Shown here: positions 16,023 to 24,387 of the stretch, in pieces
Layout: each line of letters opens with the position of its first letter
Numbering within the stretch: position 1 is the stretch's first letter
Assembly: GCA_012728075.1 (NCBI GenBank)
Contig: JAAYFV010000157.1
Location: 1-32,739 of the forward strand
Direction: 5' to 3'
Source: Tissierellia bacterium
Lineage (GTDB): Bacteria > Bacillota > Clostridia > Tissierellales > Tepidimicrobiaceae
Length of the DNA stretch: 32,739 nucleotides
The notes under the pieces: model-generated
The model's database searches: none
The model's input: only the letters and a program-made list of their open reading frames with translations
What the model was told of the DNA's origin: nothing
Made by a program: the position numbers and the translations under genes

Positions 16023-16247
16023 ATGGCAAGTAAAGAACAACTTAGAAAGATAGCAATTTATTGTGATTCCTATACCCCAAAGGAAGATGAGAATTCCTTA
16101 AATCTATACTCTAACATAAATGTATATGATAAAAAATTTGAAAGTTGTGAAAACTGTACTCATTTCACCAAAGAGGGTAAATGTGATATAGACTTAATAG
16201 ATAAGGTATTATCCAGCCTTGCTATGGAATTGGATTTAAAAAGCTAG
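16023..16247 (+). CDS. Small four-cysteine protein of unknown function
   Basis: A 74-residue soluble protein that I cannot assign. Cysteines are at 14, 42, 45 and 54 (YCDSYTP, then SCENCTHFTKEGKC), arranged like a zinc or iron-sulphur knuckle. The C-terminus (DLIDKVLSSLAMEL) looks helical. The start is ATG 16023, 7 bases after GGGAGG; the in-frame ATG at 16008 overlaps that ribosome site. It is divergent from rex and has its own terminator before the ABC-F gene. Codon use and the strong ribosome site support a real gene. Confidence 0.8.
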   Translation: MASKEQLRKIAIYCDSYTPKEDENSLNLYSNINVYDKKFESCENCTHFTKEGKCDIDLIDKVLSSLAMELDLKS

Positions 16248-16275
16248 TCCTTACTTTTAAAGGACTATTTTTTTT
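16245..16275 (+). terminator. Terminator after the small cysteine protein gene
   Basis: TAGTCCTT (16245-16252) pairs with AAGGACTA (16260-16267), followed by eight T residues. The stem includes the stop codon. Confidence 0.9.
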
Positions 16276-16318
16276 GATAAAATAGATTATATAGTATTTA
16301 GAAAGTAGGAGATATAGT

Positions 16319-18226
16319 ATGATAATTCTTTCATGTAATAATATATCAAAATCTTATGGAACAGATGAAATATTAAAGGATATATCCTTTACCGTAGAAG
16401 ATAGAGATAAAATTGGACTTATAGGTCTTAATGGTTCAGGTAAAACCACCCTTTTTAATATATTATCGGGAGAAACATATATGGACAATGGGAAAATATA
16501 CTTTCAAAAAGATTTAAAAATAGGTTATCTAAAACAACATACCAATATAAAAAGCAACGATTCCATCTTTGACGAATGCTTGAAAGTATTTGAACCTCTT
16601 ATTCAAATGGAAAAAGAATTGAGAAAAATGGAACAGGATATGAGTATAGAGGGTAGTAAATCTAATTCTACTAAATTAGAAAAACTGATGAATGACTATG
16701 CCCAGCTTATGGAGAGCTTTAATAATAGCAATGGTTATGGTTATAGATCAGAGATCAAGGGAGTTCTAAAAGGTTTAGGTTTTAAAGAAGAAGAAATGAA
16801 TAAGAAGGTAAATCTACTAAGTGGAGGTCAAAAAGCTAGATTATCTTTGGCTAAATTGCTTCTAGAAAAACCAGAGTTATTGCTATTAGACGAACCTACT
16901 AATCATTTAGATATAGAGGCTATTAGTTGGTTAGAAAATTATCTAAAAGAATACTCTGGTGCAATGCTAATCATATCCCATGATAGATATTTTTTAGATA
17001 ATATAGTGTCTAGAATATTCTTATTGGAAAATAAAGAAATTAAAGTATATAATATGAACTATTCTAAATATACAGAACAAAGAAAAAAAGATATAGAATT
17101 GTTAAAAAAGAAATATGAAGATCAGCAAAAGGAAATAAAAAGACAAGAAGAAATAATAAAAAGATTTTCTAACTATGGTGGTAGTCGCTATATAAAGCAA
17201 GCCCAATCTCGACAAAAGATGTTAAATAAAATGAAGCTAATAGATAAACCAATGGACAATAAAAAAGCTAAAATAACCTTTGAACCAAAGATCAAAAGCG
17301 GTAGAGATGTTTTAAGAGTTGAAAAACTTTGTAAATCCTTTGATGGAGAAAAACTTTTAGAAAATATTGATTTTGCTATATATAGAGGGGAAAAAGTTGG
17401 TTTAATTGGGCCTAATGGAATTGGAAAAACTACCCTATTCAAGATGATATTGAACCAAATTCCTTACGATAGCGGTATTATATCCCTAGGTCATCATGTT
17501 CATATTGGATATTTTGATCAGGAACAGACTAAGCTTAATCTAGATAAAACCGTAATAGATGAAATATGGGATGATAATCCTAAACTAAATTATTATGAAA
17601 TTCGCTCTATACTAAGCAGATTTCTATTCATTGGAGACGATATATTCAAAGAAGTAGGAGAATTAAGTGGAGGAGAAAGAAGTAGACTTGCCCTTCTAAA
17701 GATGATGCTTTCTAATGCTAATTTCCTCCTTATGGATGAACCTACCAATCATTTAGATATTGATTCAAAAGAAGTTTTAGAGGATGCTCTAATAGATTAT
17801 GAAGGCACTTTGTTTGTCATATCTCATGATAGATATTTTTTAAATAAAGTAGTGGACAAGATATTAGAATTAACAGAAGAAGGTATAAAAGAGTATATTG
17901 GGAACTATGATTATTACTTGGAAAAGAAAAATGAAATTATAGTTGAAGAAGAAGAGGATTATAAGACAAAGACCCAAATAAAACTAGAACGAAAAAAAGA
18001 AAGAGAAGAATTAGAATTTATAAAGAAAAAGAAAGAGGAGATAATAAGATTAGAGAAAAGGATTGAGCAAAAAGAAATGGATATAGAAAAGATTGATATG
18101 TTACTTTGTAAGCCAAATATATATGATGAGCCTGAAAAAGTGATAGAGCTTACTAAAAAAAGAGAAGCTTTAGAGGCAAAAATCAATTCCCTTTATGAAC
18201 AATGGATAATATTAACAGAAGAATAG
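16319..18226 (+). CDS. ABC-F family ATPase (YdiF/Uup-like)
   Basis: A soluble twin-ATPase of the ABC-F class, which act on ribosomes. It has no membrane segments. Domain 1: Walker A GLNGSGKT (36-43), signature LSGGQ (about 167), Walker B LLLDEPTNHLD. The interdomain linker (about 245-310) is highly charged. Domain 2: Walker A GPNGIGKT (about 364), signature LSGGE (about 448), Walker B LLMDEPTNHLD. A Lys/Glu-rich coiled coil fills about 540-635, as in Uup and YdiF. The 635-residue length fits. ATG 16319 follows AGGAG. A housekeeping translation role is more likely than antibiotic resistance because no drug-specific linker features or leader are evident. Confidence 0.92.
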   Translation: MIILSCNNISKSYGTDEILKDISFTVEDRDKIGLIGLNGSGKTTLFNILSGETYMDNGKIYFQKDLKIGYLKQHTNIKSNDSIFDECLKVFEPLIQMEKELRKMEQDMSIEGSKSNSTKLEKLMNDYAQLMESFNNSNGYGYRSEIKGVLKGLGFKEEEMNKKVNLLSGGQKARLSLAKLLLEKPELLLLDEPTNHLDIEAISWLENYLKEYSGAMLIISHDRYFLDNIVSRIFLLENKEIKVYNMNYSKYTEQRKKDIELLKKKYEDQQKEIKRQEEIIKRFSNYGGSRYIKQAQSRQKMLNKMKLIDKPMDNKKAKITFEPKIKSGRDVLRVEKLCKSFDGEKLLENIDFAIYRGEKVGLIGPNGIGKTTLFKMILNQIPYDSGIISLGHHVHIGYFDQEQTKLNLDKTVIDEIWDDNPKLNYYEIRSILSRFLFIGDDIFKEVGELSGGERSRLALLKMMLSNANFLLMDEPTNHLDIDSKEVLEDALIDYEGTLFVISHDRYFLNKVVDKILELTEEGIKEYIGNYDYYLEKKNEIIVEEEEDYKTKTQIKLERKKEREELEFIKKKKEEIIRLEKRIEQKEMDIEKIDMLLCKPNIYDEPEKVIELTKKREALEAKINSLYEQWIILTEE

Positions 18227-18236
18227 TTTCCCCATT

Positions 18237-18388
18237 TTATCCACAAACTATGCACAGAATCCACAGAATTATCCCCAATAGTATGTCCCATTGTTAAGGG
18301 ATGGAGAGGAATTTCCCACATTATCCACATTTTTTTATGGTAAACCAAATCCCTATCTGTGGAAATAATGTGGAAAAATTGTTGATAA
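18237..18388. promoter_or_regulatory. Cluster of DnaA-box-like sequences
   Basis: Two exact TTATCCACA boxes (18237-18245 and 18321-18329) lie in the gap between the convergent ABC-F and tsaD genes. Single-mismatch boxes are TTATCCCCA (18269-18277), TGTGGAAAA (18369-18377) and TGTTGATAA (18380-18388). Two-mismatch copies are at 18257-18265 (GAATCCACA), 18312-18320 (TTTCCCACA) and 18358-18366 (TGTGGAAAT). Some form an inverted pair that could fold as a bulged stem (about 18316-18374) and double as a bidirectional terminator. There is no dnaA, dnaN or AT-rich unwinding element next to it, so it is not an obvious origin. Confidence 0.6.
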
Positions 18389-19399
18389 TTATCCTTTTAG
18401 CTCTAAATTTGGTTCTACGTTTAAATGTAAATCTGAGACATGCCCTTTTATATAATGAAAATAAGCGGCCGATCCTATCATAGCTCCATTGTCTGTGCAT
18501 AATATTTTAGAAGGATAAAGTACTTTTATTCCTTCTTCCTTTCCCCTATCCATCATCAAATTCCTCAATCCTTCATTAGCTGCCACCCCACCAGCCATAA
18601 CTATTTTATCCGATTTCCTCTCTTTGGCTAATCTTATGGATTTTTCCACTAGTACTTCTATTACAGAATGTTGGAAGGAAGCTGCCACATCTTCAATTAT
18701 TATTTTTTCATCCTTTTGTTTCTTTTGATTCAAATAATTTAATACAGCTGTTTTTAAGCCGCTAAAACTAAAATCATAGCTATCCTGTTCCAAATATACC
18801 CTAGGGAATTCTATCGCATCTTTATCTCCTTCTTTAGCTAATTTATCTATTAAAGGCCCTCCAGGATAAGATAGACCTAAAGCCCTGGCTACTTTATCAA
18901 AAGCTTCCCCTGCAGCATCATCTCTTGTCCTACCTACTAATTCATATTCTGTATAGGATTTGACTTGGACTAAATAAGTATGTCCTCCTGATACCACTAA
19001 ACATGTAAAGGGAGGTTCTAAATCCTTATGAACAATATAATTTGCACATACATGTCCTTCTATATGGTTTACCCCCACTATAGGTTTATCAAGAGCATAG
19101 GCTATACCCTTTGCACTGGATATTCCTACTAATAAAGCACCTACTAATCCAGGTCCTTGGGTAACGCCAACTAAATCTATATCGTTAAAGCCTATATTGG
19201 CTTCATCTAAAGCTTGTTGAATTATCATATTAATATTTTCTATATGTTTTCTAGAGGCTACTTCAGGTACTACTCCTCCATACTCTCTGTGAATTTCAAT
19301 CTGGGAAGATATAATATTGGACAATACTTCCCTTCCACCTCTTAAAACAGCACAAGAGGTTTCGTCACAGGAAGTTTCTATTGCTAATGTTATGGTCAT
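18389..19399 (-). CDS. tsaD: tRNA N6-adenosine threonylcarbamoyltransferase TsaD
   Basis: TsaD transfers the threonylcarbamoyl group to A37 of ANN-decoding tRNAs, working with TsaB and TsaE. It is an ASKHA-fold metalloenzyme. [15 protein letters not shown] is at the N-terminus, metal-binding His112 and His116 are in NHIEGH, and VSGGHTYL and [12 protein letters not shown] follow. The 336 residues are standard. ATG 19397-19399 follows GAGGTGA. It is last of tsaE-tsaB-rimI-tsaD, 12 bases after rimI, and ends at the DnaA-box cluster. Confidence 0.97.
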   Translation of the reverse strand: MTITLAIETSCDETSCAVLRGGREVLSNIISSQIEIHREYGGVVPEVASRKHIENINMIIQQALDEANIGFNDIDLVGVTQGPGLVGALLVGISSAKGIAYALDKPIVGVNHIEGHVCANYIVHKDLEPPFTCLVVSGGHTYLVQVKSYTEYELVGRTRDDAAGEAFDKVARALGLSYPGGPLIDKLAKEGDKDAIEFPRVYLEQDSYDFSFSGLKTAVLNYLNQKKQKDEKIIIEDVAASFQHSVIEVLVEKSIRLAKERKSDKIVMAGGVAANEGLRNLMMDRGKEEGIKVLYPSKILCTDNGAMIGSAAYFHYIKGHVSDLHLNVEPNLELKG

Positions 19400-19411
19400 T
19401 TTATCACCTCT

Positions 19412-19861
19412 CTAAAATTCAATAGTTTTCCACATTATTATTGCATCTTCATTGTTATCCGTATAATATCCTGGCCTAATACCACATTCTTTAAATCCAT
19501 ATTTTTTATACAAGCCTTTGGCCACTTCGTTGGATTTTCGTACTTCTAATGTAATATGCTTTATGTCTCTATCTATGCACAATTGAATCAATCCTTCTAA
19601 TAGTTTGTTGCCTAAACCCAATCCTCTATATTCCTTATCTACTGCAATATTAGTTACATGGCCTTCATCTATTATGAGCCATATACCTCCATACCCTACT
19701 ACCTTTCCATCTACTTCTACTACTATATATTTAGCCAGTATATTTTTAGTTAGTTCTAATAAAAATGCCTCCCTTGACCAAGGAGGAGAAAAACTTTCCC
19801 GTTCTATTTCTAATATCCTATCTATATCTGATTCCCTCATTTCCCTAACAGATACATTCAT
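19412..19861 (-). CDS. rimI: Ribosomal-protein-alanine N-acetyltransferase RimI
   Basis: A GNAT acetyltransferase of 149 residues, expected to acetylate the N-terminus of ribosomal protein S18 with acetyl-CoA. VTNIAVDKEYRGLGLGNKLL carries the acetyl-CoA binding motif (RGLGLG), and the C-terminal YKKYGF segment is typical. It starts one base after the tsaB stop, with AGAGGG inside tsaB as its ribosome site. The tsaB-rimI-tsaD order is common in Firmicutes. Confidence 0.92.
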   Translation of the reverse strand: MNVSVREMRESDIDRILEIERESFSPPWSREAFLLELTKNILAKYIVVEVDGKVVGYGGIWLIIDEGHVTNIAVDKEYRGLGLGNKLLEGLIQLCIDRDIKHITLEVRKSNEVAKGLYKKYGFKECGIRPGYYTDNNEDAIIMWKTIEF

Positions 19862-19862
19862 A

Positions 19863-20561
19863 CTATTTATCCCTCTTTCTTAATTCTCTTTGGGCTTGGG
19901 ACTCTCTAAGATATTCTGGAACTAAATGGTAATAACTATCCCTCTGTCCTTCCTTATATTTTAATAAGGCTAATTCTCCAATACTAGAGGCTCTACAACT
20001 ATTTAAATTCTTAGGAGCCATAATCACTTGATCTCCAAGTGCCTCTAATATAATATCCCTATAGACTAATGTGCCATTCCCATTTACAATTATATGGTCA
20101 TATTCCTCTTGTAACAATTCCATCAATTTGTCCACTTCCATTATGGTAGGTTCTACTATATTTATAAGATTACCCTTAATCCTATTATATATACCTGTAT
20201 ATATTCTATTCCTTCGAGCATCTATTATAGGTACTATATAGCCTTTATAGGGTAGATTAAAAGCTAATCCTTCTAAAGTAGAAACTCCTATTACAGGCTT
20301 ATCAAATACATGAGCAAAGGATTTTATAGTTGCTATTCCAATCCTCAATCCAGTAAAAGAACCAGGACCTATTGCAACTCCAAATAGATCTATATCCTTT
20401 ACCTTTAGATTTAAATTATCCAACATCTCCTTTATCATAGGAACTAGATTTTCAGAATGGGTCATATCCTGATTTAATGAAAACTCCCCCAATAATCTAT
20501 CCTCATCTAATAGGGCACAAGTGGCCATCATAGTAGATGTATCTACAGCTAATGTTTTCAA
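19863..20561 (-). CDS. tsaB: tRNA threonylcarbamoyladenosine biosynthesis protein TsaB
   Basis: A non-catalytic ASKHA-fold partner that dimerises with TsaD in t6A synthesis. The N-terminal KTLAVDTSTMMATCALL and GPGSFTGLRIGIATIKS motifs are clear. At 232 residues it has full length. The start is TTG at 20559-20561, because the conserved N-terminus begins there; AAGGAG is about 11 bases upstream. It overlaps the tsaE stop by four bases (TTGA), so translation is coupled. Confidence 0.95.
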   Translation of the reverse strand: MKTLAVDTSTMMATCALLDEDRLLGEFSLNQDMTHSENLVPMIKEMLDNLNLKVKDIDLFGVAIGPGSFTGLRIGIATIKSFAHVFDKPVIGVSTLEGLAFNLPYKGYIVPIIDARRNRIYTGIYNRIKGNLINIVEPTIMEVDKLMELLQEEYDHIIVNGNGTLVYRDIILEALGDQVIMAPKNLNSCRASSIGELALLKYKEGQRDSYYHLVPEYLRESQAQRELRKRDK

Positions 20562-21019
20562 TCTATATTCAACTCCTTAATCAATTGTTTAAATCTTTCC
20601 CCTTCTCCATATAGATATATTATCCTCTCATCTAATTCTACACTTTTTTCAATTTGAATATTAATCCTTTCTTCAGGAAGTATTTCTTCTATTTTGTCCC
20701 CCCATTCTATAATAGAAACCCCATTAGAATAGATATATTCTTCAAAACCTAAATCGTATAAATCTATAGGCCCTTCCAATCTATATACATCAAAATGATA
20801 TAGATTTAATCTCCCCTTGTATTCATTTATCAAGGTAAAAGTAGGACTGGTTATATAGTCCTCTACTCCTAAACCCTTGCCAATTGATTTGGTTAAAGTA
20901 GTCTTTCCTGCACCTAAATCTCCAGTTAAGGATATAATATCTCCAGGTTTTAATATACTGCCTAATTTCTCTCCAAACTCTTCCATTTCTTTTAAGCCTT
21001 TTAATACTATTCTTACCAT
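20558..21019 (-). CDS. tsaE: t6A biosynthesis ATPase TsaE
   Basis: A small P-loop ATPase that resets the TsaBD complex. Walker A GDLGAGKT is at 33-40, followed by a threonine-rich segment SPTFTLINEY and FDVYRL. The C-terminus carries WGDKIEEILPEE, as in the family. The 153 residues are normal. ATG 21017-21019 follows AGGAAGG. It is first in the operon behind a TATAAT promoter. Confidence 0.95.
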   Translation of the reverse strand: MVRIVLKGLKEMEEFGEKLGSILKPGDIISLTGDLGAGKTTLTKSIGKGLGVEDYITSPTFTLINEYKGRLNLYHFDVYRLEGPIDLYDLGFEEYIYSNGVSIIEWGDKIEEILPEERINIQIEKSVELDERIIYLYGEGERFKQLIKELNID

Positions 21020-21053
21020 TTAATCAACCTTCCTATTCCTTAAACTACCTTTT

Positions 21054-21082
21054 ATTATAGCATTTAGTCATCTAATGCACAA
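21054..21082 (-). promoter_or_regulatory. Promoter of the tsaE-tsaB-rimI-tsaD operon
   Basis: TTGTGC (21077-21082) and TATAAT (21054-21059) on the minus strand have a 17-base spacer. It lies just after the ribU terminator. Confidence 0.7.
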
Positions 21083-21085
21083 TTA

Positions 21086-21112
21086 AAAATACGGGTCTAA
21101 GACCCGCATTTT
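21086..21112 (-). terminator. Terminator of ribU
   Basis: Stem ATGCGGGTC / GACCCGTAT on the minus strand (one G-U pair) with TTA loop, flanked by A and T runs, followed by TTTTTAATT. Confidence 0.85.
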
Positions 21113-21139
21113 ATAAAACATAATTTATATAATATGTTT

Positions 21140-21745
21140 TTAACTTTTTAAAATTGGTGACACCCTTTTATATAAAAATATGGTAATCAAACTAACTACA
21201 ACTCCTTTTAATAAATTAAAAGGTATTACAGCAAATATGATAAGGCTTTTTAAATCCACTACATATTTATTTACCGCTCCACTTATAGTGATAATCTTGT
21301 CTAAAGGCATACCATAGGCCTTTGCATAAAAAGGTATCATAATATAGTAATTAGCTATGGAAATAGCTACAGTCATAGCTATAGTTCCTACTACTAGACC
21401 AATTACTGCATTTTTAAAGGTCTTTTCCTTATAATAAATCAAACCTGCCACATAGGCAAATACACTACCTACTATAAAATTAGCAATCTCCCCTACAACT
21501 GCAGTATTGGTACCAGCTAATAGTATCTTCAACAGATTCTTAACCAATTGAACTATAACCCCTGCCATAGGTCCCAATGCAAAAGAACCAATTAATGCTG
21601 GTACATCGGATACGTCAAATTTTAAAAAAGGTGGTGTAAACCAAAGGGGGAAATCCAATAGCATAAGTATAAAAGCTATCACCCCAAGTACTGAAATCTT
21701 TACCATGGTTCTAGTGTTGAAATCTTCCTTCCTCAACGTATACAT
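21140..21745 (-). CDS. ribU: Riboflavin ECF transporter substrate-binding component RibU
   Basis: A membrane S component that captures riboflavin and works with a shared energy-coupling module encoded elsewhere. About five or six hydrophobic segments cover the 201 residues. FDVSDVPALIGSFALGP and the conserved KNLLKILLAGT segment match RibU. ATG 21743-21745 follows GGAGGG. It stands alone behind an FMN riboswitch, which supports the substrate assignment. Riboflavin would supply FAD for the acyl-CoA dehydrogenase and EtfAB encoded nearby. Confidence 0.93.
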   Translation of the reverse strand: MYTLRKEDFNTRTMVKISVLGVIAFILMLLDFPLWFTPPFLKFDVSDVPALIGSFALGPMAGVIVQLVKNLLKILLAGTNTAVVGEIANFIVGSVFAYVAGLIYYKEKTFKNAVIGLVVGTIAMTVAISIANYYIMIPFYAKAYGMPLDKIITISGAVNKYVVDLKSLIIFAVIPFNLLKGVVVSLITIFLYKRVSPILKS

Positions 21746-21797
21746 AAAAATCCCTCCAAGTAATTATTTCTTCAGGGATATTTTAAAAAATGAACAA

Positions 21798-21820
21798 GCC
21801 CCGAGGAAAATCTTCGGGGC
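21798..21820 (-). terminator. Expression-platform hairpin of the FMN riboswitch
   Basis: GCCCCGA (21798-21804) and TCGGGGC (21814-21820) form a GC-rich stem between the aptamer and ribU. The T-rich run (ATTTTTT) comes about 7 bases after the stem on the minus strand, so termination is likely but not ideal. Confidence 0.65.
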
Positions 21821-21850
21821 GTGACAAACACATTTAATAGTTCAAGTATA

Positions 21851-21962
21851 ATCTTCTCCCATCCAGACTTTCACTGTCGGCCTTGGAATTTCACCAAGTC
21901 AACTGGATTTACCAGCTCGCGGGCTATACCGCCGGTGAGGAATTGCACCTCGCCCTGAAGAT
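21851..21962 (-). ncRNA. FMN riboswitch (RFN element)
   Basis: On the minus strand the leader carries AGGGCGAGGTGCAATTCC, then CACCGGCGGTA, GCCCGCGAG, CCGACAGTGAAAGTC and GGATGGGAGAAG, the conserved core of the FMN aptamer. The closing P1 helix is ATCTTC (complement of 21957-21962) with GAAGAT (complement of 21851-21856). When FMN is bound, ribU expression should fall. Confidence 0.97.
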
Positions 21963-21980
21963 GTTTATTTAGTTATATCA

Positions 21981-22009
21981 ATTATAATATTTATCATTAA
22001 TATTGTCAA
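21981..22009 (-). promoter_or_regulatory. Consensus promoter of the FMN riboswitch/ribU transcript
   Basis: TTGACA (22004-22009) and TATAAT (21981-21986) on the minus strand have a 17-base spacer: an exact sigma-A consensus. Transcription would start about 12 bases before the aptamer. Confidence 0.9.
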
Positions 22010-22051
22010 ACACAAAGGTATAATAACTTACTTTAGCATAATATCATAAAA

Positions 22052-23164
22052 TCAAAGTCCTTTCACCATATGAACCACTTCTTCTGTATAGGAAGTTCTA
22101 ACCCTCATATATCCATTAAACATCTTATTTACCTCATCATCTCCAGTATCTACCAACAAAGGTCTTCTTCCTAAGGACATTAGTTTTTTCTTTGTGGCTA
22201 TTATTATAACATTCTCTTTGCCTACTTTCTTAATTACCTGAGCACTTATCTGTTGATTTCCTCTACCAAATATATATCCTTGCCCTCCTATTACGGTAAC
22301 TATTATCTTAGCTTTATTATCTTTTAAATACTGAAGTATCTCCTTTTCATTTACATCTGAAGCTACTAATTTCTTGTTCTTAACTAAATCTATGCCTAAT
22401 AAAGTATTGGGAAGCCCAAGTTTTTCCATAATAGGTCTAGTAGTTGTACCTGAGCCAATTATATAAAGTACATCTTCCTCCATATCTTCTATAATCCTAT
22501 CAGATATACCATCTAGTGCTGCTTCTTCTCCTTCTATACCACCAGATTTTTGGTTTTGTATTAGATCTGGTTCAAAAGGAACCTTCATATAGCCATATAG
22601 TTTTGCTGTTACTATACCTTCCCGGAAGGCTTCCTCATCAATATCCATTACTTCAACTTCTTTTACGTCCATTTCTTCACCTTTTAAGTATTTCAAGGCT
22701 ATTTCGCCTGCAGCTCTTGGATGATTAGCATAGACTCCTGAATGAATTTTTACTCCTGCAGGTATTCCAATAACTGGAATCTTATTCCCAATAGCATTAT
22801 ATATATTTCTTGCAGTGCCATCTCCACCAGCAAATAAGAGTAAGTCTATTCCCTTGTGAATCATCTCTTTTGCTGCCATCTCCGTATCTTTTGGTCCTGT
22901 AGTATCTTTAATCTTTCCTATTACTATGGGCTTAAATCCAACTTCTTTGGATATCTCTTCTCCCATAGAGCCTGGAGATGTGATTATTTCAATCTGTTCT
23001 TTATAAGGAACAAGGACTTCTAATGCTTTTTTTGCTTTTATACCTGCTTCAGGATAGGCTCCTAATTCAATGGCTCTTTTTAGTACTTCAGCACCATCAG
23101 TACCTTTTAGACCAACTTTACCTCCCATACCTGCAATAGGATTTACTATAAATCCTAGTTTCAA
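22052..23164 (-). CDS. ATP-NAD kinase / AcoX-family protein
   Basis: A predicted nucleotide kinase of the COG3199 type (NAD-kinase-like fold). The Gly-rich LLLFAGGDGTARNIYNAIG motif near residue 105 is the NAD kinase signature, preceded by the N-terminal LGFIVNPIAGMGGKVGLKG. Later VIPAGVK-like (IGIPAGVKIHSGVYA) and IGSGTTTRPIMEKLGL segments fit the family. I start it at TTG 23162-23164, which places the conserved N-terminus directly after the start. A GTG three codons upstream would abut the ribosome site AGGAAAGG. The protein is about 370 residues. It is last in the tex run, 26 bases after the amidohydrolase. Real NAD kinase activity is not assured; members of this branch are poorly characterised. 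Confidence 0.8.
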   Translation of the reverse strand: MKLGFIVNPIAGMGGKVGLKGTDGAEVLKRAIELGAYPEAGIKAKKALEVLVPYKEQIEIITSPGSMGEEISKEVGFKPIVIGKIKDTTGPKDTEMAAKEMIHKGIDLLLFAGGDGTARNIYNAIGNKIPVIGIPAGVKIHSGVYANHPRAAGEIALKYLKGEEMDVKEVEVMDIDEEAFREGIVTAKLYGYMKVPFEPDLIQNQKSGGIEGEEAALDGISDRIIEDMEEDVLYIIGSGTTTRPIMEKLGLPNTLLGIDLVKNKKLVASDVNEKEILQYLKDNKAKIIVTVIGGQGYIFGRGNQQISAQVIKKVGKENVIIIATKKKLMSLGRRPLLVDTGDDEVNKMFNGYMRVRTSYTEEVVHMVKGL

Positions 23165-23190
23165 AGTATACACCCTTTCCTAGTAAATTT

Positions 23191-24357
23191 TTATCTATCC
23201 ATTTGATAGACTATTTCTCCATCTATAATCGTGGCAAAAGTTTTACATCCAATATCCTTAATAGGATTTCCATCAAATATTACTATATCTGCGTCTTTTC
23301 CTACTTCTATACTACCCACTCTATCATCAATTCCAACAATTTCTGCAGGATTTATAGTAATAGCTTTTAAAGCTTCTATTTCATCTAATCCAGACTTTAC
23401 TGCCAAGCCTGCACATATAGGCAAATAATGGAGAGGTATTACTGGGGAATCGGTCATTATAGCTATTTTAACTCCTGCTTCATGAAGTATCCTAGGGGTA
23501 TCAAAGGTTAAATTTCTTAATTCAACTTTTGATCTATTAGAAAGAGTTGGTCCAACTATAGCTCCTCTCCCTTCATCTTTTAGATAGTCTGCTATTAAGT
23601 GACCTTCTGTGCAATGATCTAATGTTATATCTAAATCAAATTCCTTTGCTATCCTAAGGGCAGTAAATATATCATCAGCTCTATGAGCATGAGCTTTTAA
23701 AGGTATCTCCTTATTTAACACTTTAAGTAGTGCTTCCATCTTCATATCAAACTCTGGCATCTTAGATGGATCATCTTTTGCTTTTTCTTTCTTTTCTTGA
23801 TAAACTTTAGCTTTATATAGAGTTTCCCTCAATACTGCTGCTGTTGCCATTCTAGTTATAGGTGATTTCTTTTGGGATTCATAAACACGTTTTGGATTCT
23901 CTCCAAAAGCTATTTTCATAGCTACTGGTTCTTTAAGTATCATATCATCTACTCTTTTACCACAAGTTTTTATAGCAACAAACATACCTCCTATTACATT
24001 AGCAGAACCTGGTCCTGTAACAGCTGTGGTTACTCCTCCTGTATAAGCTTCTTTAAAAGCCTCATCCATTGGGTTTATAGCATCTATAGCCCTAAGGTGG
24101 GGAGTTACTGGATCTACCCACTCATTACCATCATCGCCTTCAAATCCCATGCCTTCTTCCCACATACCAATATGACAATGAGCATCTATAAAACCAGGCA
24201 ATACCATTTTCCCTTCTGCATCGATAACCTTAGCGTCTAGTGGTGCTACTAAGTTCTCTCCCACTTCTATTATTTTGCCCTCATCAATAAGAATATCACC
24301 TTTTTCCATTGTTTCTCCTGCCATCGTAAATACTTTTCCATTTTTTATAAAAAGCAT
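23191..24357 (-). CDS. Metal-dependent amidohydrolase (imidazolonepropionase-like)
   Basis: A TIM-barrel hydrolase of the amidohydrolase superfamily. GFIDAHCHIG gives the HxH metal pair. Further metal and catalytic residues appear in LKAHAHRADD, DHCTEGH and MTDSPV (Asp). A small beta-sandwich formed from both termini (LFIKNGKVFTM, then GKDADIVIFDGNP) frames the barrel. Length about 388. Two in-frame ATGs lie two codons apart; GGGGG is 7 bases from the second (24355-24357), which I choose. It lies between the histidine kinase and the NAD-kinase-like gene. The substrate is unknown; a cyclic amide or a dipeptide-like compound is usual for this branch. Confidence 0.85.
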   Translation of the reverse strand: MLFIKNGKVFTMAGETMEKGDILIDEGKIIEVGENLVAPLDAKVIDAEGKMVLPGFIDAHCHIGMWEEGMGFEGDDGNEWVDPVTPHLRAIDAINPMDEAFKEAYTGGVTTAVTGPGSANVIGGMFVAIKTCGKRVDDMILKEPVAMKIAFGENPKRVYESQKKSPITRMATAAVLRETLYKAKVYQEKKEKAKDDPSKMPEFDMKMEALLKVLNKEIPLKAHAHRADDIFTALRIAKEFDLDITLDHCTEGHLIADYLKDEGRGAIVGPTLSNRSKVELRNLTFDTPRILHEAGVKIAIMTDSPVIPLHYLPICAGLAVKSGLDEIEALKAITINPAEIVGIDDRVGSIEVGKDADIVIFDGNPIKDIGCKTFATIIDGEIVYQMDR

Positions 24358-24387
24358 ACTCATTCCCCCTTAAATTATTTCGTTTCT

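Noticed and set aside
16319-18226. ABC-F gene as an antibiotic-resistance determinant
   Set aside because: The C-terminal coiled coil and overall design fit housekeeping YdiF/Uup types; no leader peptide attenuator or drug-gene context.
18237-18388. DnaA-box cluster as the chromosomal origin
   Set aside because: No dnaA, dnaN, rpmH or gidA neighbours and no clear AT-rich unwinding tract; kept only as a DnaA-binding cluster.
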